Shown: positions 36,669 to 45,219 of the stretch, one piece after another
Layout: each line of letters opens with the position of its first letter
Numbering within the stretch: position 1 is the stretch's first letter
Source: Vreelandella neptunia
GTDB lineage: Bacteria > Pseudomonadota > Gammaproteobacteria > Pseudomonadales > Halomonadaceae
Assembly (NCBI RefSeq): GCF_022489065.1
Contig: NZ_JAKVTW010000020.1
Coordinates: 1-64,000, forward strand
Length of the DNA: 64,000 nt
Reading direction: 5' to 3'
Made by a program: the position numbers and the translations under genes
The notes under the pieces: model-generated
What the model was told of the DNA's origin: nothing
Databases searched by the model: none
Seen by the model: only the letters and a program-made list of their open reading frames with translations

Positions 36669-37126
36669 ATGCCACCTCCGATGAGATGACGCATGACGAA
36701 GACGGTCAGCATGGCGCTTCCAAGAAAGGTTAAGGTGGCCGCCAACGATCGTGGTGAGAGTCGCGCCAGGCCGCTGACGCCGTGACCACTAGTACAGCCG
36801 CTGCCGACTTTTGTCCCGACGCCGACCAATAGACCTGCCAGCAGCATCAGCCCGATATCTCCCGCCGGCTGACCGATGACCTCATCCGGTGCACCGGAGA
36901 CATTACCTAGCCCACCTCCCAGTAAAATAAGGATGAGTGGGCCGCTGAACAGACCCAGCAGGAAGGCCAGGCGCCAAGCCGAATCTCCTGCGGGTTGCTC
37001 CAGCAATAGTCCGGAGAGGATTCCGCTGACGCCGGAAATACGACCCAGCGTTGCCATCAGCCATACAGCTGCCAGGCCGATCAGCACACCGCCGATCAAA
37101 CCGGAAAGACTTGCCCCTATGTCCAC
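36665..37126 (-). CDS. YeeE/YedE-family sulfur-compound membrane protein
   Basis: This 153-residue partner has the first-half motif GSGCTSGHGVSGL (Cys near residue 109) and four hydrophobic helices. The start is GTG 37126 after GAGGAG. With its neighbour it probably forms a two-subunit sulfur transporter that serves the DUF442 protein and persulfide dioxygenase next door. Confidence 0.85.
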   Translation of the reverse strand: MDIGASLSGLIGGVLIGLAAVWLMATLGRISGVSGILSGLLLEQPAGDSAWRLAFLLGLFSGPLILILLGGGLGNVSGAPDEVIGQPAGDIGLMLLAGLLVGVGTKVGSGCTSGHGVSGLARLSPRSLAATLTFLGSAMLTVFVMRHLIGGGI

Positions 37127-37236
37127 GTTGTGTCTCCTCTATGTCAGGTATTTGAAATATGTCGGACAAGCCGTGTCGAAGCATCGTCATTGTCGGGATC
37201 GCTCAGCTCTGCAGAAGAATGAACGTGCAAGGCATG

Positions 37237-37465
37237 TCAAGCATCGAACGTGTTCAGGAAGACATTACCGCTGAAATTGCGTAGGAATGCTGTCTTCAGC
37301 AGGCGGTTCATCTCTGGCCCCTTGACCTCGCAGAGGTGCAGTTGTAACCCCGCATCACTCAAACGCGGGTTGATCGACTCCAAACTATCCAGTGCCGAGG
37401 CATCGATCAAGTTGACGGCCTGGCAGCCACTGAGCGATGGGGAAATAGCGGCGCAAACTGGCCAT
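37237..37465 (-). pseudogene. SulP sulfate permease with a large internal deletion
   Basis: Minus-strand ATG 37465 begins MASLRRYFPIAQWLPG, the typical SulP N-terminus. Immediately after it, in another frame, comes the C-terminal STAS domain: VNLIDASALDSLESIN, LHLCEVKGPEMNRLLK, ending FLNTFDA at 37237. About 450 codons of membrane domain are missing between them. It is the scar of a once complete sulfur cluster. Confidence 0.75.
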
Positions 37466-37479
37466 GCCGGTCAGCGCTA

Positions 37480-37908
37480 TTAGTTGTCATTGGCCTGGTT
37501 TTCGAGGCTCTCGCGAAGCGGCTCTAGGTCATAGCCGGCCGACTTGGCAGCACCGACGAGTTCCGAAATCGGACGATGCGAGACCTGTGAATAGGCCCAG
37601 AGATGAGCGACCCGTGTGCCGGTCCGGCAGAAACCGATCACGGGAGTCGGCGATAACTCCAGGGCATCGGCAAAGGCGGCAATGTCCTGCTGGGAATACT
37701 TGCCGGGCTTGACGGGAACTTCATGCCAGACCATACCCAGTGATTCTGCCTTAGCCTTGAGAGCATCGGGATCCGGCTGGTCATCACTTTCCCCACGCGG
37801 GCGATTGGAGATAATGGTGCGGAACCCTTGCTCGGCGAGTTGTTCAAGTTCGTCGAGGCGAGGTTGTGCTGTCACAAAAAGGCGATCATCTAGCGGTTTG
37901 ATATCCAT
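37480..37908 (-). CDS. DUF442/TIGR01244-type sulfur transferase or phosphatase
   Basis: The 142-residue protein has the family's start (PLDDRLFVTAQPRLDELEQL) and a phosphatase-like Cys loop IGFCRTGTR near residue 97. Family knowledge: these small domains are found fused or next to persulfide dioxygenases and sulfide:quinone reductases, and probably handle persulfide sulfur. It ends at the SulP remnant and starts 20 nt after the hydrolase gene. Confidence 0.85.
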   Translation of the reverse strand: MDIKPLDDRLFVTAQPRLDELEQLAEQGFRTIISNRPRGESDDQPDPDALKAKAESLGMVWHEVPVKPGKYSQQDIAAFADALELSPTPVIGFCRTGTRVAHLWAYSQVSHRPISELVGAAKSAGYDLEPLRESLENQANDN

Positions 37909-37928
37909 AGGTTACCTCCTTGGTCGCT

Positions 37929-38840
37929 TTAGGAGCGCGCCTCATCCCAGGCGGCTCCCGGTAGAGCATCGAGGGGAATCTTCAGGTAACGACGACCATT
38001 ATCCTCTGGCTCTGGCAGGTCGCCGCCCCGGATATTGACTTGCAAAGCGTGCAAGATCAGTTTCGGCATGGGCAGCTTTGCGTCACGTTCGTTACGCAAA
38101 GCGATGAAGCTTTCCGCTGTCGGGCTGTCTTGGAGATGAATATTGGTTTCGCGCTGGGCACTCACTGTGCTTTCCCACTCTGGCTCACGATCGCCGGGCA
38201 TGTAGTCGTGACCGGTAAAGAGCCGAGTGTCGTCCGGCAGTGTCAGGATGGCCTGAATGGAATCCCACAGCTTGTGAGCATTGCCACCGGGGAAATCGGC
38301 ACGGGCCGTACCACCATCCGGCTGAAACAGCGTGTCGTGCACGAACGCCGCATCGCCGATGACGTAGGTGATCGACGCCTTGGTATGGCCGGGCGAAAAC
38401 ATAATCCGGCCTTCTATCTCGCCCACGTGGAAAGTATCGCCCTCTACAAAAAGGTGGTCCCACTGGCGGCCGTCATCCGGACAGTCGGGCCAGTTGTATA
38501 TATCCTTCCATAGCGCTTGCACTTGTGTAACGTAAGCTCCTATGGCCTTTGGTGCCCCTGTCTTTTCCTTTAGATACTGTGCTGCCGAAAAATGGTCCGC
38601 GTGCGGATGGGTATCCAGAATCCATTCGACCTTCAGCCCTTGGCTGGCAACGTAGTCCAGCAATTCATTCGCATGGTGCGTTGCGATAGCGCCGGACTTT
38701 TCATCGAAATCTAGGACTGGGTCGATGATTGCGCAGCGCCGAGTCACAGGATCGCTAACAACGTACTGCACGCTAGAGGTCCGCATGTCGTAGAAGCCGA
38801 CAACATCTGGCTTGCCTGGCGAGTGTCGAAACGTTTGCAT
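37929..38840 (-). CDS. persulfide-dioxygenase-like metallo-beta-lactamase-fold hydrolase
   Basis: From ATG 38840, preceded by GAGGATGCC, the product has 303 residues; I reject the longer frame to 38927. Metal ligands are THPHADHF (HxHxDH, about residue 79), SPGHT (about 142) and TGHDY (about 221), as in ETHE1/Blh-type persulfide dioxygenases. Family role: glutathione persulfide oxidation to sulfite in sulfide detoxification. First gene of the sulfur operon running left. Confidence 0.85.
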   Translation of the reverse strand: MQTFRHSPGKPDVVGFYDMRTSSVQYVVSDPVTRRCAIIDPVLDFDEKSGAIATHHANELLDYVASQGLKVEWILDTHPHADHFSAAQYLKEKTGAPKAIGAYVTQVQALWKDIYNWPDCPDDGRQWDHLFVEGDTFHVGEIEGRIMFSPGHTKASITYVIGDAAFVHDTLFQPDGGTARADFPGGNAHKLWDSIQAILTLPDDTRLFTGHDYMPGDREPEWESTVSAQRETNIHLQDSPTAESFIALRNERDAKLPMPKLILHALQVNIRGGDLPEPEDNGRRYLKIPLDALPGAAWDEARS

Positions 38841-39714
38841 GGCATCCTCGGTTGTTGGTAAAAACGTTACTAGGTTAGAACAAAAAAACATAATGTCTAG
38901 CATCAGCAACCAAACCGCACAAATCATTTATCGCGGCAGCCTTCAAGGAGAAACACCTACTCTGTTTCGCTGGATTGACCCATTTCAGGGCTTCGTGGAC
39001 TATAATGATGCGATAGAAATCCTGATGAGGATGAAGTTTGCCGACCTGTGCTAGATCATGCAGGGCCAAGCTGACGATACTTGCAATGGCAAAAATCCCC
39101 ATTGGTAAGGAGGCTTGTTATAGCTGATCATGGCCGTGTACGGCGGGCTTTGGGTGCGTGCGTAGCTACAAGGGAATGCTCGACAAATACTTTGCCATCC
39201 ATGGCTTCACGGATCGCAGCCAACACGGCTGACACAATCAACCGCCAGTCTGGGTATGCGGCTCGACCAAACATGGCTGATTTCCTAAGCATTCCTACGC
39301 AGGTTTCCGTCGGCCCAACGAACTGGACCGGGAGGAGATATCGAGCATGCATTGAAGTAAACGTCGCAAAACTTAGATTGGCTGGGGTCTTCCTAGGAGA
39401 AACAGTGCTGACTTCTGCCAACTGTGACCATTAGATATCTAGGGTGATTTTTGTCCATTTACCCTTCTGCAGCGTGGAATTCGGGCTCAACGAGCTCGAG
39501 GAGTATGCGCTATAGGTGCTGTACAGGGACTGAAGTACTGACTTTGTAACAATCAGCCCACGAGGAAAGGGTAAGAAGATAGCTCGTGCAAATCGACAAA
39601 AAGCGAATCCAAGTCAGGATGAAATTCAAGGCGTGGCGTTATCGGCAGGAAAAGCTAAGCGAGGTGTGCTTAACGTAACCATTACTGTAAATGAGATAGA
39701 AAGGGAGAGAAACA
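38841..39714. other. region without a clear gene
   Basis: Two short ORFs are possible but unsupported: plus-strand ATG near 38890 (MSSISNQTAQIIYRGSLQG) to 39054, and a minus-strand ORF 39128-39421 with protein-like composition (ARYLLPVQFVGPTETCVG). TTGACC (38975) and TATAAT (39001) are 20 nt apart, a spacing typical of MerR-type promoters rather than ordinary ones. I cannot assign anything here. Confidence 0.3.
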
Positions 39715-39837
39715 ATGATGGATGGAATGATGAACGGTGATGCAATGATGTGGGGGATGGGGCTGATAGGGCTTCTTGTCCTAATACTGCTTGTGCTCGG
39801 GATTGGGGCTCTCGTTAAGTATCTATTAAAAAAATAA
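39715..39837 (+). CDS. small Met-rich membrane protein
   Basis: A 40-residue ORF after AAGGGAGAGAAACA (good Shine-Dalgarno). It begins MMDGMMNGDAMMWGMG, then one hydrophobic helix (LIGLLVLILLVLGIGALV) and KYLLKK. Met-rich short membrane peptides of this type occur beside copper, silver and other metal resistance genes, where the Met residues may bind metal. The neighbouring genes here are broken, so the role is unknown. Confidence 0.55.
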   Translation: MMDGMMNGDAMMWGMGLIGLLVLILLVLGIGALVKYLLKK

Positions 39838-40119
39838 GCGAGACCTTAAAAGCGGTGAGGATACTGAGGGCTCTCAGTGAGTACAACCATTTGCTTCCCA
39901 AGTTCACACAAGGGCAGATAGCCGGCATATACGAGTGCCATGTTATTCCAACTGAGGCGCGGGACATCCGCAGCCACTCATTGCCTGTTGCTAAAGAACA
40001 AGTACTATACGAGTGCGGCAACCCCAAGCACGAGGAGCAGGATTACAAGCAGACAGAGCAGGTCCATCCCACCACATCATCAATCCGCCGCAAGCCACCA
40101 TTTCGCTCATCGTCTGCCA

Positions 40120-40490
40120 GCAGTGGTCATTGTGGTGTTTGCTGTCTCCGTAGGATTTTCGGGATTTGCGACGGGCGCGTTCCTATTGGGATAGGTAAAG
40201 CGATGGTTTATCCTACCCTGTTCGTCGTCATCGGTGATGTCGTGCATCCAGCGTGGTGATCCTCGGTTGGCATCTATCGCCTCTGGCGTGATCTTGGCTA
40301 TTTCTTAGGCGCTATTATCGCAGGGGTGGTAGCGGATACACTGGGACTGGCTGCGGCGTTGTGAGTGGTGGTGGCTTTGACGTTCGCCTCGGGCCTATTC
40401 TCGACGCTGCGCATGAAGGAGGTACTCCAGATCACCGCACGGTCTCAGCGCAGCTGGATCCCTAACCAAGCTGGGAAGTGATTTACCGAC
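40120..40490 (+). pseudogene. MFS transporter C-terminal remnant
   Basis: Across two frames the sequence reads VIVVFAVSVGFSGFATGAFL, then GKAMVYPTLFVVIGDVVHPAW, TGA, SSVGIYRLWRDLGYFLGAII, AGVVADTLGLAAAL, TGA, VVVALTFASGLFSTLRMKE. This is the last third of a major-facilitator permease with the RLWRDLGY motif, broken by two TGA codons and a frameshift. No N-terminal part is left. Confidence 0.65.
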
Positions 40491-40761
40491 CATCTCCTTG
40501 CCCATAGGCCCGGTCACGCCCGCGCCAAAAAGGAGAAAGACATGACGAGCATCACTCCTTCTTCTTGCCCGATGGGTCTTGGGCGCAATAGTCGTAGCAG
40601 TAGACATTGCCGGAAAGTTCAACACCTAGGACGGGAACGAGCGCGTTGTAGTGCCCCAGAGATGGAGGGCAACAAAGGGCACAAGCTGGCTTAGCGGGGG
40701 TGCTATAGGCTTACAACACAATGATATGAGTTTTATCCCTATCGAATGTGGAGGAAGTGCC

Positions 40762-41388
40762 ATGGGTTTTTATAGTCGCCACATACTGCCGCATCTGATC
40801 AACCTGACGATGGGAGCGGGGATGCTTAAGAAATATCGTCAACGTACCGTGGCCAAAGCTCGGGGGAGTGTCTTAGAACTTGGATTTGGATCTGGAGTTA
40901 ACCTACCTTATTACAACCCTGAGCTTATAGAGAAGTACTATGCAGTGGAGCCGGATGGTGGCCTTTTAAAGCTTGCGCAAAAGCGTATTAACAAAGCCCC
41001 TTTCAAGGTGGAAGTGCTGCAAATGGGCGCAGAGCAGATAATACTACCTGACGACAGCATAGACACGGTCCTGAGTACTTGGACACTCTGCACGATTCCA
41101 GACATAGAAGCGGCTCTAGCCCAGGCGCGAAGGGTGCTCAAGCCCGGGGGACAATTGATTTTTGTCGAGCATGGACTCGCGCCAGAAACCCGTGTTGCCA
41201 GCTGGCAGCAACGGCTGACTCCGTATTGGAAGCGTTGCGCCGGTGGCTGCCATCTGGATCGGCAGACAGAGGTGTTGCTTCTCAATGCCGGCTTTGTACT
41301 CCAGGATCTGGCTACAGGCTATCTCGGTCGTCCCAAGACCATGACGTTCATGTATGAAGGCGCGGCCAAGCCTCCCGCTGTCGGGTGA
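40762..41388 (+). CDS. class I SAM-dependent methyltransferase
   Basis: I choose ATG 40762 (MGFYSRHILPHLINL), with GAGGAAG 6 nt upstream, over an earlier in-frame start. The 208-residue protein has SAM motif I VLELGFGSGVNLPYY (about 37-51), an acidic motif II (YAVEPDGG), and a motif IV region STWTLCTIPD followed by ARRVLKPGGQLIFVEHG, as in UbiE-type methyltransferases. The substrate is unknown. It stands between degraded transporter DNA and the cassette region. Confidence 0.8.
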   Translation: MGFYSRHILPHLINLTMGAGMLKKYRQRTVAKARGSVLELGFGSGVNLPYYNPELIEKYYAVEPDGGLLKLAQKRINKAPFKVEVLQMGAEQIILPDDSIDTVLSTWTLCTIPDIEAALAQARRVLKPGGQLIFVEHGLAPETRVASWQQRLTPYWKRCAGGCHLDRQTEVLLLNAGFVLQDLATGYLGRPKTMTFMYEGAAKPPAVG

Positions 41389-42124
41389 GTGAACTGGGTT
41401 CGCTGGCGGTAGATGGCGAACTCCGGGGCGCGAGATGTGAAAAAATCAATTACATGCTACACAGCTGCTGGTGTAGCCCAGCATGCATGGCGGAGCCAGC
41501 GGCCCAGTAACGTGATCGCCAGCATGTTATGTTTCTCCACCCCTGTCTCGGTACGGTCACCCTCGGCTCTATCTCGGAGTGACATTCTGGTTTTTATCTT
41601 GAGCCCAGGTAATGAGGTCTCGGGTTCAACAGTGGTTTACGAGGCTCAACAGGCCCAGTACCCGGCAAACTATCGGCATTATGGTGCTTTTCTTAATTGG
41701 CATTGCCCTAATCGCCAGTGTGGTCTTTCGCTAGGCCACTGCTTTTGCATCTGCCGTTCTGCATGTTAAGGACGGTAGGTCTATGCTATCGCTGGATCGG
41801 CGATGTGCGCGGCCTCGGCCTGCTGTGGGGGGGGTGAAACTGGTCATGGGCCCCGTAGTGCGAACGCCTTTCCCCGCCGCCTCTAATCTCTTCGCCAAGG
41901 TAACGGTGGTGGCCAAGGAGAAGGGTCTGTTGATCTACCTTCGGCGCACTCTGAACGGCCTGCTCGATGAACTGCTGACGCAGACCAGTCTCACCTGACG
42001 CTGGTCAAGAACGACGCAACGAGCCGGACATTGGCATCGGCAGGCGGATCCGCGCTAGTCGAGTCGCCCGCGTGATAGCTATCGTTCACGGAAAATTCGC
42101 TGTGCACCCTATTTACGAACCTGA
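41389..42124. other. about 730 bases without a recognisable gene
   Basis: Short frames with protein-like patches (for example YLRRTLNGLLDELLTQTS near 41940) suggest decayed coding DNA, perhaps of a mobile element. Nothing intact is visible. Confidence 0.35.
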
Positions 42125-42189
42125 GTGTCACCCTGCCCCCTATCTCCTCTTGAGACCTGCAATCCAGCAGGAATGAGAGGAGTAGGAAC
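42125..42189 (+). promoter_or_regulatory. repeated leader element, copy A
   Basis: GTGTCACCCTGCC, then CCCTATC, 7 nt (TCCTCTT), GAGA, hairpin CCTGC-AATCCA-GCAGG, AAT, GAGAGGAG carrying the Shine-Dalgarno sequence, and ATG. CTCCTCT of the 5' arm can pair with AGAGGAG of the 3' arm (7 bp), which would hide the ribosome site. Confidence 0.8.
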
Positions 42190-42465
42190 ATGAGCGTAAA
42201 GTTTCAACAATGGGTCGCCACGGTGCGACGAAGGATGCAGGATGGCCAGCCTCTGCTGGGGCCGGACAGCCTGCAGGCACTGACAGACGATGTACGAAAA
42301 CTCGGTCTTGGCGCTATGGGTGCCGGAGTTCTGGGTTTCTTCGCTCCTAGCGAGAAAATCACTCTTGGTGCATCAGTTGCCATGTTTTTCGTAGGTGCTA
42401 TCATTTGGGTAACAGGTATTGCGTTTCTTGTAAGAATTGAGCGCAACAGTGCAGAAAAGGATTGA
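42190..42465 (+). CDS. small membrane protein of a leader cassette
   Basis: The 91-residue product has an amphipathic N-terminal part (MSVKFQQWVATVRRRMQDG) and two hydrophobic helices (LGLGAMGAGVLGFFAP; ASVAMFFVGAIIWVTGIAFLV). It is preceded by leader copy A and followed after 4 nt by another tiny membrane protein and a terminator. Function unknown; the position among ssb-type cassettes suggests a plasmid establishment or host-defence role. Confidence 0.65.
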   Translation: MSVKFQQWVATVRRRMQDGQPLLGPDSLQALTDDVRKLGLGAMGAGVLGFFAPSEKITLGASVAMFFVGAIIWVTGIAFLVRIERNSAEKD

Positions 42466-42469
42466 ATTT

Positions 42470-42592
42470 ATGAGCCCTTTTGGATGGTTAGTTACAGCTT
42501 TTGCAGTCTTTATGGCGGCCGTGTGTTTATTCACGTTCGTTCAAATTGAACGCAGCAAGCATCGTCACCATCAGGACGGCAGCAGCAGTTAG
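42470..42592 (+). CDS. 40-residue membrane protein
   Basis: ATG 42470 follows the previous stop by 4 nt. The product MSPFGWLVTAFAVFMAAVCL has one helix, then a His-rich tail (RSKHRHHQDGSSS). Its coupling to the preceding gene and the terminator behind it argue that it is real. Confidence 0.5.
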   Translation: MSPFGWLVTAFAVFMAAVCLFTFVQIERSKHRHHQDGSSS

Positions 42593-42597
42593 CTGAA

Positions 42598-42679
42598 TCC
42601 TGGCGATTGTCATTCTCGCCAGGACAAGAGACATTGATCTCTCATTCAACAAGCTCTTCCTTTGCGAAGAGCTTTTTTA
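42598..42679 (+). terminator. rho-independent terminator (double hairpin)
   Basis: A first hairpin TCCTGGCGA/TCGCCAGGA spans 42598-42624. A second, AAGCTCTTC/GAAGAGCTT followed by a T run, spans 42651-42679 and is a classical terminator closing cassette A. Confidence 0.85.
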
Positions 42680-42708
42680 TTTCCGTTATACGAAAAATGT
42701 CGGTGGTA

Positions 42709-43395
42709 TTAACTAATCACACCCTTGGCAAGGTGAAAGGCCGCGGGCACCACTGCTAGGGAAATCCATGCGATAGGGTTGGTTACCAACCGATGCGCAG
42801 CATAACGGAATGGATGTGCTTCAATCAGGTCGCGCCTTTTCTCAGAAAACGTAGCCTTTAGCTTGGGCTTCGCTAGCTGCCCTCCCTGCTCTTCCAGCTT
42901 GAGCTGCTGATCAACTAGCCAGTCACTCGCATTCATCTCGCAGATAATCAATCGCCAGGCATGCTCTGCATCGTCAGTCGTCAGGTTTTCAGCAAGCATG
43001 TATTTCGAACGAGCGGTTATCTGCGATTCGGTTTCACTAGGGATGAATTCAATACCGAACTGCTCATAGAATCGATCACGCCTAACCTTGTTATTTCCAT
43101 TGTGTGCGCCTAGCTTTTCATCTTGCCACGACAGCTCGATCTTCATTACCTCTACCAGCGGCCACTGCCTGGACCAGGTGACGATCTCTGCCATCAGGTA
43201 GGTGCCGACGCGAAACCCGCGTAGGCCGGTAAGAAGCATTTGAATATCTGTGGGACCTCTGCATTCACCGTGAGTGAGTCTGACCCGCTCCCTATCTGTT
43301 GAACTTGAAGGCGAATATGCAGCTGACCATTTGAGTTCATTTCCCTCAGGAGGCCGCTGGGTGTCGATTCGTTTAACTCGAAGCGCCCTGCCCAA
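42709..43395 (-). CDS. hypothetical plasmid protein
   Basis: This encodes 228 residues if it starts at TTG 43395, inside the preceding small gene; an internal ATG is possible. The protein is mostly helical and basic/acidic mixed (HAWRLIICEMNASDWLVDQQ) with a hydrophobic C-terminus (PIAWISLAVVPAAFHLA) that may insert into the membrane. No family recognised. It is transcribed left, divergent from cassette B, with a palindrome between them. Confidence 0.5.
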   Translation of the reverse strand: MGRALRVKRIDTQRPPEGNELKWSAAYSPSSSTDRERVRLTHGECRGPTDIQMLLTGLRGFRVGTYLMAEIVTWSRQWPLVEVMKIELSWQDEKLGAHNGNNKVRRDRFYEQFGIEFIPSETESQITARSKYMLAENLTTDDAEHAWRLIICEMNASDWLVDQQLKLEEQGGQLAKPKLKATFSEKRRDLIEAHPFRYAAHRLVTNPIAWISLAVVPAAFHLAKGVIS

Positions 43396-43540
43396 CGATG
43401 TGTTCTATGTGCTCGATCATCAAAGTCGCGTCTGGGGTCTCGCTGTTGGGTGTCTCTCGGTGGCGAACCTGGATAACACGCAAGTTCTCTCTGGGCGCTC
43501 CCTCTGTAGTGCTGTCTTGGGCTGTTGCTGGACCGACCAT
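43373..43540 (-). CDS. 55-residue hypothetical protein
   Basis: Minus-strand ATG 43540 follows AGGAG at ideal spacing and gives MVGPATAQDSTTEGAPRENL to TAA at 43373. It overlaps the start of the 228-residue gene, suggesting translational coupling. Polar, no motif. The palindrome at 43560 lies 20 bp upstream. Confidence 0.45.
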   Translation of the reverse strand: MVGPATAQDSTTEGAPRENLRVIQVRHRETPNSETPDATLMIEHIEHIVGQGASS

Positions 43541-43559
43541 AGGTATCTCCTGAATTGAT

Positions 43560-43577
43560 TGTTTCGCATGCGAAACA
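43560..43577. promoter_or_regulatory. 18-bp palindrome, KorB/parS-like site
   Basis: A perfect TGTTTCGCATGCGAAACA between two divergent transcription units (43540 leftward, cassette B rightward). The position is right for an operator controlling both. Confidence 0.7.
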
Positions 43578-43610
43578 GGTAGGGGGCTACCAATACCATA
43601 CTTTTCAACG

Positions 43611-43681
43611 TCAGCAAGGCCCCTATCTCTTCTTGAGACCTGCTTAGCAGGAATGTGAGAGAGAGAAGAGAGAGAATTCCA
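43611..43681 (+). promoter_or_regulatory. repeated leader element, copy B
   Basis: TCAGCAAGG, CCCTATC, 7 nt (TCTTCTT), GAGA, hairpin CCTGC-TTA-GCAGG, AATGTGAGAGAGAGAAGAGAG, ATG 43682. Here the outer arm is CTCTTCT and pairs with AGAAGAG; copy A has CTCCTCT with AGAGGAG, a compensating change. Confidence 0.8.
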
Positions 43682-44038
43682 ATGGAAACATTTGGCGAGC
43701 GTTTGGAAACTATCATCTACAGCCGTCGCGGCGGTAACTTCGGTGAATACTTAGGCGTTGAAGGTCTGAGCCGGAGGGTGCGAATAAGCGAGCAGGTGTT
43801 CAAAGTCCGCTCTTGTGTTGATGTGGATGCTGACTGGATGTGGGAGGTTACGCACGAAGCAAGCGGCCTGTCTGAGCGATCTAGTGAGCGCTGGGGGCTA
43901 TGCTTTGCTGCTGATCGGCTGGCTCGCGTTGTTAGGCGTGAGGGCGCCTGGAAGTTGCCGATTGGGCCTGAGGTAACATCCATCTCAATGGCTGCTTTTT
44001 TGGCGTCACGCCCACAGGGGGCTTCTGCTCATGTTTGA
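43682..44038 (+). CDS. hypothetical cassette protein
   Basis: From ATG 43682 the product has 118 residues (METFGERLETIIYSRRGGNF), with no membrane segment and a mixed fold; GTG 43655 upstream lies in the leader and is rejected. It overlaps the DUF6573 gene by 8 nt. Not recognised. Confidence 0.6.
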   Translation: METFGERLETIIYSRRGGNFGEYLGVEGLSRRVRISEQVFKVRSCVDVDADWMWEVTHEASGLSERSSERWGLCFAADRLARVVRREGAWKLPIGPEVTSISMAAFLASRPQGASAHV

Positions 44039-44441
44039 TGAAATTGACATGATCCATAGCTATTCCCGTGCGGATGCCATCGAAGATGGCAATTTGGTAG
44101 ATGTCAGCGAACGTGCTGAGCAAGCCGCCGGCAACATGATGGGTTTCAAGGTGCCTGTTGCCATGACTGCTGCAGCCTGGGAGGCATTGGTGGCGTGGCA
44201 TGACGGTACAAACTCACTAGACGCGCTTTTGGAAGAAGAAAAGCGGCTAGATGATGTATTGCTTGTGGCCCTTGAGGCTGCTGCGAAGGAGCGCAACGAG
44301 AGATGTATCAACTTCATTGTTGACGTGATGGAGAAAGAGGCATCTGATTCAGTCGTTGTGCCCAAGCATGTCGTTATGATTATCGGCCCAGGGGATACCC
44401 CTGAGCCGGTTATAACGATCATGCTACCCGAGGAGGACTGA
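44031..44441 (+). CDS. DUF6573-like plasmid protein
   Basis: The 136-residue product contains IHSYSRADAIEDGNLVDVSE (residues 8-27), the N-terminal hallmark of the plasmid-associated DUF6573 family. The rest is acidic and helical and ends in a beta-like segment (VVMIIGPGDTPEPVITIMLP). Family function is unknown. It is cotranslated with the previous gene and followed by a terminator. Confidence 0.65.
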   Translation: MFDEIDMIHSYSRADAIEDGNLVDVSERAEQAAGNMMGFKVPVAMTAAAWEALVAWHDGTNSLDALLEEEKRLDDVLLVALEAAAKERNERCINFIVDVMEKEASDSVVVPKHVVMIIGPGDTPEPVITIMLPEED

Positions 44442-44472
44442 CGCGATCGCGCAGTAACCAATCCTCATTCTG

Positions 44473-44510
44473 AGCCCCCAGTCAGCATTGTGCTGCCTGG
44501 GGGGGGGTTC
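44473..44510 (+). terminator. rho-independent terminator
   Basis: CCCCCAG-t-CAGCA-ttg-TGCTG-c-CTGGGGG forms a strong hairpin ending in GGGTTCTAT. It closes cassette B. Confidence 0.7.
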
Positions 44511-44590
44511 TATGCTTAGCGCCTGGGGCATGCTTTGTTGGCTTTGGAGCAAACAACTCGGCAGCCTTAGTTAGCTACTAAAGGATAAAA

Positions 44591-44854
44591 ATGACGACAC
44601 AGGGACCTTTGCCGCCCGTCCCAGAAAGCATTTCAGCGTATTTTTTTATGCGCATGTGTACAGATGCATTTTGCGAGGATGGAAGCGAGTGGTATGACTT
44701 CCAATCATTGGACAACTTGCCGCCGTATAGCTGCAAATACGAGCTGGACATAGACAATCCAATTTCGTTTCGCCGACCTCCTGGCACAGACGGTTTCCAT
44801 GTCATCAAGCTGCCATTGCGTTCGGCCCTCGAGACCTTGGAAGAGGAAGATTAG
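44591..44854 (+). CDS. small hypothetical protein
   Basis: This encodes 87 residues starting MTTQGPLPPVPESISAYFFM after AAAGGATAAAA. It is acidic and compact, with FCEDGSEWYDFQSLDNLPPY. No family recognised. It is followed 6 nt later by another small gene. Confidence 0.5.
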   Translation: MTTQGPLPPVPESISAYFFMRMCTDAFCEDGSEWYDFQSLDNLPPYSCKYELDIDNPISFRRPPGTDGFHVIKLPLRSALETLEEED

Positions 44855-44860
44855 TATTCA

Positions 44861-45079
44861 TTGAACCCGGCAAGATGGAACAAGGTGGTGCGAGACCTCT
44901 CGGAGGGCTGGTGTTACCACCCTTGGATGTCAGCATTGCCTGGCGGCCGCCCAGCGTTGCAGGATGGACGCCATCGCATTATAACCATGATGAAGCTGCT
45001 AGGGATGGCTTCGGCCCCTTTCATTGTCGAGCCAGAGCACGTTGCAGCTGTAAAATCATGGCCAGATTTTCAGCTCTAA
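44861..45079 (+). CDS. small protein with a ParB/Srx-like DGRHR motif
   Basis: A 72-residue ORF with TTG start (MNPARWNKVVRDLSEGWCYH). It contains LQDGRHRIITMMKLLGMASA, similar in pattern to the (D/E)G.HR phosphate-binding loop of ParB/sulfiredoxin-fold domains. The protein at the right edge (63142) has a related EGKHRVAF. Function unknown. Confidence 0.45.
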   Translation: MNPARWNKVVRDLSEGWCYHPWMSALPGGRPALQDGRHRIITMMKLLGMASAPFIVEPEHVAAVKSWPDFQL

Positions 45080-45130
45080 CAAGCCTGCCTGGCCATTCGA
45101 TAGCTAATGGGTCAAGCGGCCCAGCCGCTA

Positions 45131-45148
45131 TGTTTCGCATGCGTAACA
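45131..45148. promoter_or_regulatory. 18-bp palindrome variant
   Basis: TGTTTCGCATGCGTAACA, one mismatch from the perfect palindrome, ends 16 nt before the CCCCTATC of leader C. Confidence 0.65.
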
Positions 45149-45154
45149 TTTTCT

Positions 45155-45219
45155 GTCAGTTTCACCCCTATCCCCTCCTGAGACCTGCAATACCGCAGGA
45201 ATGAGAGAGGAGTAAGATT
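45155..45219 (+). promoter_or_regulatory. repeated leader element, copy C
   Basis: GTCAGTTTCAC, CCCTATC, 7 nt (CCCTCCT), GAGA, hairpin CCTGC-AATACC-GCAGG, AATGAGAGAGGAGTAAG, ATG 45220. Confidence 0.8.

Noticed and set aside
43560-43577. Canonical chromosomal parS (Spo0J type)
   Set aside because: The arms TGTTTC and GAAACA match, but the centre is GCATGC rather than ACGT and the site is 18 rather than 16 bp; the KorB form fits better.
45199-45215. Mini-ORF ATG-AGA-GAG-GAG-TAA within leaders C and D
   Set aside because: In copies B and F the codon after ATG is TGA, in A and E the frame differs, so no conserved leader peptide exists; the ATG is part of the paired region.
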